Virus record (IMG/VR): IMGVR_UViG_3300033994_001756
Location: 1 to 64,000 of that record
DNA length: 64,000 nt
Direction: 5' to 3' (one strand)
Origin: a virus
In this document: positions 58,012 to 64,000 of the stretch, in pieces
Numbering within the stretch: the stretch's first letter is position 1
Layout of the letters: every line of letters begins with the position of its first letter
Translations under genes and position numbers: made by a program
The notes under the pieces: generated by a model
Database searches by the model: none
What the model was told of the DNA's origin: nothing
The model's input: only the letters and a program-made list of their open reading frames with translations

Positions 58012-59697
58012 ATGACGCAACTATTTGGTTTCTCTATTGAAGACAGAAGGAAGAAACCAGCAAAGGCGTTTTCACCAGCGCCTCCTAATGATGATGATGG
58101 CACCTCAGTTGTAGCTGCAGGTGCCTATTTTGGTCAGTACCTAGACCTAGATGGTGTCGGTCAGCATAATAATGAATTTGAGCTGGTTAGAAAATATAGA
58201 GAAATTGCACTTCACCCAGAAATTGATAGCGCCATTGATGATATTATCAATGAAGCTATTAGTAGTGATTTGGATTATGCTCCGGTAGCAGTAGAGTTAT
58301 CTACTTTAGAGGCAAGTGATAAAATTAAAAAATCAATCAAAGAAGAATTTAGTAATATTTTAAGACTACTAAGCTTTGATAAAAAGTGTCATAATATTTT
58401 CCGTCGTTGGTATATTGATGGAAGATTATATTACCATAAAATTATTGACTTTGATAAGCCAAAGGAAGGCATCAAGGAATTAAGATATATTGATTCGCTT
58501 AAAATTAAAAGAGTTAGAGAAATTAAAAGGCAGAAGAATGTAGATTCTCTAACCACCATGGAAGGTCAAAAATATGACTATGGTGAGTTTATTGAATACT
58601 ACATTTATTTCCCACGAGGATATAAAGGTTCAGATGCTAATGGTATCAAAATTTCAAACGATGCCGTTACATACGTAACATCTGGACTGTTTGACCATAA
58701 CAGAAATATGGTTCTTAGCTATCTCTACAAAGCTATTAAGTCTGTAAACCAGCTAAGAATGATTGAAGATAGTCTCGTTATCTACAGACTATCTCGTGCT
58801 CCAGAACGTCGTATTTTCTATATTGATGTAGGCAATCTCCCAAAGATTAAAGCTGAGCAATACCTACGTGAAGTTATGGGTAGATATAGAAATAAAGTTG
58901 TATATGATTCTGCGACTGGTGAAATCAGAGATGATAGAAAGCATATGAGTATGCTTGAAGATTTCTGGCTACCTCGTCGTGAAGGTGGTCGTGGTACAGA
59001 AATTACCACACTTCCAGGTGGACAGAATCTCGGAGAACTTGAAGATGTCAAGTATTTCCAGAAGAAACTTTATAAGTCCCTAAATATTCCCCTCTCAAGA
59101 CTAGAGCAAGAAAGTTCATTTACCATTGGTAGAACTAACGAAATCACTAGAGATGAACTTAAGTTTGCTAAGTTTGTTGGTAGACTTCGTAAACGTTTCA
59201 GTGAACTATTCCATGATCTACTCAGAACTCAGTTAATTCTAAAAGGAATTATTACTACAGATGACTGGGAAGAAATGAAAGAATATATTCAGTATGATTA
59301 TATCTTTGATAATCATTTTACTGAACTTAAAAATACTGAACTTCTCAATGATCGCCTTAACATTGTCAATCAAGTAGAACCATACCTTGGTAAATATTTT
59401 TCTGTTGAATATGTTCGCAGACAAATTCTCAAGCAAACTGATGATGAGATTGAAGAAATTGATATGCAGATTGAGAAAGAAAAAGAACTTGGAATTATTC
59501 AAGATCCCAATGCAATGATGATGGATCAAGGCATGGGAGGTGGAGCACTACCTCCAGGCCAAGAGCAACCTATGCCAACTGATCAAGCAGCATCTGGTGA
59601 AGCTGGTCCTGCTGGAGGCGGAGCATCAGCTGGAGGACTTGATGCAGAATTTAAAAATTACATCTCTCCTTCGGATTACGGAAAAGGTAAATTTTAA
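58012..59697 (+). CDS. gp20: portal protein gp20
   Basis: 561 residues (T4: 524). YREIALHPEIDSAIDDIINE, RAPERRIFYIDVGNLPKIKA, EDFWLPRREGGRGTEITTLP and PLSRLEQESSFTIGRTNEIT are highly conserved portal blocks. A Gly/Pro-rich tail (about 505-545) precedes the last helix. Dodecameric portal and packaging channel. Confidence 0.97.
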   Translation: MTQLFGFSIEDRRKKPAKAFSPAPPNDDDGTSVVAAGAYFGQYLDLDGVGQHNNEFELVRKYREIALHPEIDSAIDDIINEAISSDLDYAPVAVELSTLEASDKIKKSIKEEFSNILRLLSFDKKCHNIFRRWYIDGRLYYHKIIDFDKPKEGIKELRYIDSLKIKRVREIKRQKNVDSLTTMEGQKYDYGEFIEYYIYFPRGYKGSDANGIKISNDAVTYVTSGLFDHNRNMVLSYLYKAIKSVNQLRMIEDSLVIYRLSRAPERRIFYIDVGNLPKIKAEQYLREVMGRYRNKVVYDSATGEIRDDRKHMSMLEDFWLPRREGGRGTEITTLPGGQNLGELEDVKYFQKKLYKSLNIPLSRLEQESSFTIGRTNEITRDELKFAKFVGRLRKRFSELFHDLLRTQLILKGIITTDDWEEMKEYIQYDYIFDNHFTELKNTELLNDRLNIVNQVEPYLGKYFSVEYVRRQILKQTDDEIEEIDMQIEKEKELGIIQDPNAMMMDQGMGGGALPPGQEQPMPTDQAASGEAGPAGGGASAGGLDAEFKNYISPSDYGKGKF

Positions 59698-59703
59698 TAA
59701 ATA
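59696..59703 (+). promoter_or_regulatory. late promoter (AATAAATA)
   Basis: Overlaps the gp20 stop region, ahead of the gp67-like gene. Confidence 0.6.
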
Positions 59704-59737
59704 GTTATTGTAATTTTTATACATTATTGAGGTTTTT

Positions 59738-59992
59738 ATGTCTTTGTCACAAGAAATTGTAGATAGCATTATTGCTAGAAACAATCTAAATGCAAATGAA
59801 AAAATTTACGATGCTCTATATGGAATAGCTTCTGAGAAAATCGGCATGAGACAAGTTGAGCTTGCTCAGAATATGTTTGCATCAGGAAACTATGAGGATG
59901 AAGATGATTATTATGAAGAAGGTGAATCTGTAGACGAATATGACGATGAGGATGACGACGACCAAGTACCAGAAGACGAGTACGAACAATGA
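59738..59992 (+). CDS. gp67: acidic prohead core protein (gp67-like)
   Basis: 84 residues (T4 gp67: 80). Helical N-terminal half (LSQEIVDSIIARNNLNANEK) and an extremely acidic C-terminal half (EDEDDYYEEG ... DDEDDDDQVPEDEYEQ). Position between gp20 and gp21 is that of T4 gp67. Cleaved core component by analogy. Confidence 0.75.
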   Translation: MSLSQEIVDSIIARNNLNANEKIYDALYGIASEKIGMRQVELAQNMFASGNYEDEDDYYEEGESVDEYDDEDDDDQVPEDEYEQ

Positions 59993-60642
59993 AACTAATC
60001 ACAGAAACTATCGAAGATATTAGAGTTATCACCGAAGAACGAGGTGGTAAAAAGAACCTATATATTGAAGGAGTATTTCTTCAAGCGGAATTAAAAAACC
60101 GCAATGGCCGTATGTATCCAATGGAAACTCTCAATAGAGAAGTGGGTGCATATAATGAGAATTATGTTGCCAAGGGTCGTGCTCTCGGTGAACTTGGTCA
60201 TCCAGATAGTCCAACCATCAATCTAGATAGAGTATCTCATAAGATTGTTTCTCTTTGTGCAGAAGGGACTAATTTTATTGGTAAAGCTCAAATTCTAGAA
60301 ACCCCTATGGGTAAAATTGCTAAGTCTCTTCTTGAGTCTGGCGTTACACTCGGAGTTTCCTCAAGAGGCATTGGATCGATTGAGGAAAGAAACGGTGTTA
60401 ATGTAGTTAAAGATGACTTCATGTTATCTACTGCTGCCGATATCGTTGCAGATCCTTCTGCCCCAGATGCTTTCGTGCAAGGCATTATGGAAGGTAGAGA
60501 ATGGATTTGGAACAATGGAATGCTAGAAGAAAAAGTAATCAATAGCTATAGACGAGCAATTAATAACGCTTCTTCTAATAGTTTAACCGAAAGAAAACTA
60601 CAAGTTTTTGAAAGTTTTCTTCGTAATATCAAAATTTCATAA
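59989..60642 (+). CDS. gp21: prohead protease gp21
   Basis: 217 residues (T4: 212). GRALGELGHPDSPTINLDRV contains the catalytic His and SGVTLGVSSRGIGSIEE the catalytic Ser of the phage prohead protease fold. It matures the head proteins and would process the candidate internal proteins at (L/I)xE sites. ATG overlaps the gp67-like TGA. Confidence 0.93.
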   Translation: MKLITETIEDIRVITEERGGKKNLYIEGVFLQAELKNRNGRMYPMETLNREVGAYNENYVAKGRALGELGHPDSPTINLDRVSHKIVSLCAEGTNFIGKAQILETPMGKIAKSLLESGVTLGVSSRGIGSIEERNGVNVVKDDFMLSTAADIVADPSAPDAFVQGIMEGREWIWNNGMLEEKVINSYRRAINNASSNSLTERKLQVFESFLRNIKIS

Positions 60643-60645
60643 ATA
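60638..60645 (+). promoter_or_regulatory. late promoter (CATAAATA)
   Basis: Overlaps the gp21 stop, ahead of gp22. Confidence 0.6.
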
Positions 60646-60684
60646 ATAGTAGAAAATATCACATATTTCTAGAGGGTTTTTTCG

Positions 60685-61815
60685 ATGTCCAATGTATTAA
60701 ATACAGAATTTGACGAATTTCTAGAAGAAGGAAACGTTGTCACTGCTCACGCCAAACCAGGAGACCGTATGGAAAGATTACAACACAGCACTCCTGGCCA
60801 GGGTGCATCACCAGAAGAACTAGGTGGATCATCCACCACTAAACCAGAAGGTGATGAAATTGGTAAAAAGGCTTCTTCAAGAATGAGTAAGTCATCTTCT
60901 AAAGTAAATGCTGGTGCAAAGTCACCAGATGGTATGGCTCGTCTTCAAGGCTCAGCTCCTGGCCAATCAGGAATGAGAGAAGAAGAGGATCTAGATGATG
61001 AAGATCTACTTGCCGAAGGTGAGTGTGAGGATGATGAGTATAACAATAAAGAAGATGGGGAAAAGTCTTCTAAGAAGTCAAAGACTAAAATGAAGGCAGA
61101 AGAGATCGACATCGATGTAACCGATGATCTCAATGCTCTCTTCCACGGAGAAGAACTCTCCGAACACTTCATGCAAAAGGCTGCAACAATTTTTGAAGCT
61201 GCAGTCAAAGCTAAAGTAGTTGAAGAAGTTCAAAAGTTTGAGGCACTATACGAACAGCGTCTAATCGAGGAAATCGAAGAGATCGCTGAGTCCCTAGAGA
61301 CTCGTGTAGACGCTCACCTTGATTATGTTGCTGAGCAATGGATTGCCGAGAATCAGCTTTCCGTTGACAATGGCATCAAGACCGAGATTGCTGAAAATCT
61401 AATGCAAGGTCTTGCAAATCTCTTCCTAGAGAACAATATTGATCTCCCAGAAGAGCAACAAGATGTAGTTGCCGAAATGGCAGCTAGACTAGATGAGATG
61501 GAGGAAAAACTCAACGAACAGATTGAAGTCAATGTTGAGCTAAACCAAGAAATCGGATCCTATATTAAACATGGAATTATTGCAGAAGTATCCGAAGGTC
61601 TAGCAGAAACACAGAAAGAAAAACTGTTCAACCTTTCAGAAGGTGTTGAGTTTATTAGTGAAGAATCTTTCCGTGACAAGATTGAAACTATTAAGGAAAA
61701 CTATTTCCCAAGAGTTCAGTCCAATTATGTGGAAGACCTCGTTGAAAAGAATCAAGACTTCTATGAGGGACCAATGGCAGCATATGTAAATGCTGTTTCC
61801 AGATGGGCTCAGTGA
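60685..61815 (+). CDS. gp22: prohead scaffold protein gp22
   Basis: 376 residues, against 269 in T4. Acidic and strongly helical (EEEDLDDEDLLAEGECEDDE; VEEVQKFEALYEQRLIEEIE). The C-terminal part VEFISEESFRDKIETIKENY is conserved. The start contains EFDEFLEEG, a possible gp21 site related to the internal-protein signal. Main core scaffold, digested after assembly. Confidence 0.9.
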   Translation: MSNVLNTEFDEFLEEGNVVTAHAKPGDRMERLQHSTPGQGASPEELGGSSTTKPEGDEIGKKASSRMSKSSSKVNAGAKSPDGMARLQGSAPGQSGMREEEDLDDEDLLAEGECEDDEYNNKEDGEKSSKKSKTKMKAEEIDIDVTDDLNALFHGEELSEHFMQKAATIFEAAVKAKVVEEVQKFEALYEQRLIEEIEEIAESLETRVDAHLDYVAEQWIAENQLSVDNGIKTEIAENLMQGLANLFLENNIDLPEEQQDVVAEMAARLDEMEEKLNEQIEVNVELNQEIGSYIKHGIIAEVSEGLAETQKEKLFNLSEGVEFISEESFRDKIETIKENYFPRVQSNYVEDLVEKNQDFYEGPMAAYVNAVSRWAQ

Positions 61816-61828
61816 TAGTCTAGATTTT

Positions 61829-61836
61829 TATAAATA
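61829..61836 (+). promoter_or_regulatory. late promoter (exact TATAAATA)
   Basis: Exact T4 late consensus before the major capsid gene. Confidence 0.85.
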
Positions 61837-61884
61837 TTAATAGATTCCTAACAATAAATTTAACAACCAAGGAGTTTAACCCCG

Positions 61885-63276
61885 ATGTTTAATTCAGAAC
61901 AGCTACAAAGAAAATGGGCTCCTATCCTGGAGCATAACGATCTAAATCCAATTACAGATAGATATCGTAAGGCAGTAACCGCAGTTCTCCTTGAGAACCA
62001 AGAATCATTTCTCCGTGAAGAGCGTGGAGTTCTTTCAGAAGTTGCTGTTAACAGCACTGGTTCATTCACTGCAGGTGGTGCTGGTACAGGCGCACATGGC
62101 TTCTCAGGTGGCGCAGCCGCTGGCGGTCCTGTTGCTGGTTTCGATCCAGTTCTAATCAGCCTCATTCGCCGTTCAATGCCTAAGCTAATTGCTTATGACA
62201 TTTGCGGTGTTCAGCCAATGAGCGGTCCTACTGGACTAATCTTCGCAATGCGTGCTCATCGTGGTACTGACCGTAACGGTAACGGTGCTACTCCAAACGT
62301 ATTCGACAACGAGACCTTCTTCAACGAAGTTCCTTCTGGTTTCTCTGCTGCTGGTGGTGCATACTCTGCTGCAACTGGCGAAACTGCAACCAACCCAGGC
62401 GTACTAAACGCTGCTTCTCCTGGTGATTATGGTTACGTTGGTGGTATGAACACCAACGCTGCTGAAGCTCTAGGTGAGTCTGGTTCAGAGTTCCGTGAAA
62501 TGAGCTTCTCAATCGAGAAGGTAACTGTAACAGCAAAGAGCCGTGCTCTAAAAGCTGAGTACACCCTAGAACTAGCACAAGACCTCAAGGCTATTCATGG
62601 TCTTGATGCTGAGACTGAGCTTGCTAACATCCTAAGCTCAGAGATTCTAACTGAAATCAACCGTGAAGTTGTACGTACCATCTACGTAACCGCTAAGCCT
62701 GGTGCTCAGAACAACGTAGCTAACGCTGGTACTTTTGACCTCGACGTTGACTCCAATGGTCGTTGGTCAGTTGAGAAGTTCAAGGGTCTACTATTCCAGA
62801 TCGAGCGTGATGCAAACGCAATCGGTCATGAGACTCGTCGTGGAAAGGGCAACTTCATCGTCTGTTCAGCAGACGTTGCAAGTGCTCTAGCTGCAGCTAA
62901 GGTAATGGATTACACCCCACTACTCAATCCTAACGATACCCCAGACGACACCGTATCAACTCTAGCTGGTACAATCAATGGTCGTATCAAGGTTTATGTT
63001 GATCCTTATTCAGCAAACATCTCTAACGATCACTACTATGTGATGGGTTATAAGGGAACCAATGCATACGATGCAGGTCTCTTCTACTGCCCATACGTTC
63101 CTCTCCAAATGGTTCGTTCCATCGGTCAGGACACCTTCCAGCCTAAGATTGGCTTCAAGACCCGTTACGGCATGGTTGCAAACCCATTCGCAGGTGGTCT
63201 TACCCAGCGTTCTGGCGCTCTCCAAGCAAACGATAACGTTTACTACAGAAGAACCAGAGTTATCAACCTAATGTGA
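61885..63276 (+). CDS. gp23: major capsid protein gp23
   Basis: 463 residues (T4: 521). KWAPILEHNDLNPITDRYRK at the N-terminus, PVAGFDPVLISLIRRSMPKL, YDICGVQPMSGPTGLIFAMR and the C-terminal FQPKIGFKTRYGMVANPFAG are invariant gp23 blocks. A gp21 cleavage is expected in the N-terminal 60 residues. AAGGAG ribosome site. Its codons are more biased (C-ending) than those of the tail genes, as expected for the most abundant product. Followed by a strong terminator. Confidence 0.98.
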   Translation: MFNSEQLQRKWAPILEHNDLNPITDRYRKAVTAVLLENQESFLREERGVLSEVAVNSTGSFTAGGAGTGAHGFSGGAAAGGPVAGFDPVLISLIRRSMPKLIAYDICGVQPMSGPTGLIFAMRAHRGTDRNGNGATPNVFDNETFFNEVPSGFSAAGGAYSAATGETATNPGVLNAASPGDYGYVGGMNTNAAEALGESGSEFREMSFSIEKVTVTAKSRALKAEYTLELAQDLKAIHGLDAETELANILSSEILTEINREVVRTIYVTAKPGAQNNVANAGTFDLDVDSNGRWSVEKFKGLLFQIERDANAIGHETRRGKGNFIVCSADVASALAAAKVMDYTPLLNPNDTPDDTVSTLAGTINGRIKVYVDPYSANISNDHYYVMGYKGTNAYDAGLFYCPYVPLQMVRSIGQDTFQPKIGFKTRYGMVANPFAGGLTQRSGALQANDNVYYRRTRVINLM

Positions 63277-63297
63277 GTTATAGTTCACATACTTCAG

Positions 63298-63322
63298 GAG
63301 CCCCGAAAGGGGCTCTTTTTTT
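63298..63322 (+). terminator. Rho-independent terminator after gp23
   Basis: GAGCCCC-GAAA-GGGGCTC with GNRA loop and a T-run. Confidence 0.92.
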
Positions 63323-63344
63323 ATCTAAATAAAAATAAAAAGAT

Positions 63345-63881
63345 ATGTCAGCTAATTTTATAGCCAATTCTGCATGTCCAGCTAATTTTTTAACAGGTAT
63401 TGGTTTTCAATTTCAACTAATTAAATATCCAAAAGTATCTTTCTTTTGTCAGTCTGCAACTGTTCCTGGAATATCACTTTCTGTTGCAACCCAATCAACT
63501 AGATTTAATGCTATTCCTCATCCTGGAGATGAAATATCTTTTGATGATTTAAATATTCAATTTATAGTTGATGAAAATATGACCAACTATATTACTATGC
63601 ATAATTGGGTTAGAAAATTAGGTCATCCTTATTCTGGTGGAGATATTGCAGAACTTCCAGGAGACGATTTAGAAGATAAAACTTATAGTGATGGGGTATT
63701 GTTTGTTTTAGATTCTAACTTCAGAAAGAAATTTAAAATTGTATTTAAAGATTTGTTTCCAACTAACATTGGGGGATTGACATTCCAATCTACCGCTACT
63801 GATGTCCAATATTTTACAGTTGATGTCGGGTTCAAGTATACTATATACGATATCTACAACATTAATGACAAGAAACTATGA
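63345..63881 (+). CDS. tail-tube-fold structural protein (gp3- or gp54-like)
   Basis: 178 residues. QSATVPGISLSVATQSTRFN, then IPHPGDEISFDDLNIQFIVD and MHNWVRKLGHPYSGGD follow the gp19-type tube pattern. T4 relatives are gp54 (tube initiator, 320 residues) and gp3 (terminator, 176). The length and position after gp23 favour the cyanophage gene usually labelled gp3, but fold similarity alone cannot decide. TGA overlaps the next ATG. Confidence 0.65.
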   Translation: MSANFIANSACPANFLTGIGFQFQLIKYPKVSFFCQSATVPGISLSVATQSTRFNAIPHPGDEISFDDLNIQFIVDENMTNYITMHNWVRKLGHPYSGGDIAELPGDDLEDKTYSDGVLFVLDSNFRKKFKIVFKDLFPTNIGGLTFQSTATDVQYFTVDVGFKYTIYDIYNINDKKL

Positions 63882-64000
63882 TTGATATTGACTTTATTAA
63901 AGATCACTGGGCTCAAGATTCCAAGATGGATGAAGACCTACTTGATCATGAATCTATTAAAATTCCACAACTTCATAGCAAGTATTTAAACTGGCTGTCT
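63878..64000 (+). CDS. uvsY: recombination mediator UvsY, truncated by window end
   Basis: The first 41 codons are present. MIDIDFIKDHWAQDSKMDED, then LLDHESIKIPQLHSKYLNWL, resembles the UvsY N-terminus (ExxxIPxLHSKYLxxL). UvsY loads the UvsX recombinase on single-stranded DNA. ATGA overlap with the upstream gene indicates co-translation. Confidence 0.75.
   Translation, partial: MIDIDFIKDHWAQDSKMDEDLLDHESIKIPQLHSKYLNWLS

Noticed and set aside
1-64000. tRNA genes, photosynthesis genes (psbA, psbD), integrase or insertion sequences
   Set aside because: Looked for because they are common in cyanophages or would explain the cassette array; none was recognised by reading. A tRNA scan was not possible here.

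Overview
The window is part of the genome of a T4-like myovirus of cyanobacteria (cyanomyovirus). The right half, about 24 to 64 kb, carries the T4 virion module in the usual cyanophage order: gp25, gp6, gp7, gp8, a gp10-like protein, gp13, gp14, gp15, gp16, gp17, gp18, gp19, gp20, a gp67-like protein, gp21, gp22 and gp23, then the start of uvsY at the window edge. Late-promoter octamers of the TATAAATA type precede many of these genes. The coding sequence is AT-rich. A block of small genes at 17.7-21.6 kb is instead visibly GC-rich. That would fit a GC-rich picocyanobacterial host such as freshwater Synechococcus or Cyanobium, but the host is inference.

Region 1 (1-9.1 kb) is one tightly packed rightward operon, with most stops and starts overlapping as ATGA. 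It begins with a run of tiny Trp/Tyr-rich proteins. Next comes an RNA-repair set: Rnl1-type RNA ligase, a 5'-kinase and a 3'-phosphatase that are the two halves of T4 Pnkp as separate genes, with a zinc deaminase between them. A membrane/lipoprotein/SPFH-like group follows. The operon ends in an apparently complete type II restriction-modification pair (Bsp6I-like endonuclease and C5-cytosine methyltransferase), closed by a strong terminator.

Region 2 (9.1-21.6 kb) is organised differently. It opens with an SF2 helicase and a short operon of small genes that includes a metallophosphoesterase. From about 15 kb it becomes a long series of small genes, most with their own sigma70-type promoter and many with their own hairpin terminator. 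Between 15.0 and 16.3 kb the promoters follow a 15-bp palindrome. Between 16.9 and 21.6 kb the stop-terminator-promoter-leader units are repeated almost verbatim around unrelated small ORFs, which looks like a cassette array. In places the -35 box lies inside the upstream terminator hairpin. An HNH/AP2-like gene and a late capsid-targeted protein interrupt the region at 13.8-14.8 kb.

Region 3 (21.95-23.8 kb) has three leftward late genes. Two of the products, with one at 13.8 kb, begin with a close match to the T4 internal-protein capsid-targeting sequence (MKTYxxFxxE followed by A or S), so they are candidate proteins packaged in the head and injected with the DNA.

Region 4 (23.9-64 kb) is the virion module: a large tail protein, a PAAR spike tip, baseplate wedge, fibre-like proteins, neck, terminase, sheath, tube, portal, protease, scaffold and major capsid. 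An NblA-like small ORF lies at 46.3 kb. No tRNA genes, CRISPR arrays, insertion sequences or photosynthesis genes were seen.
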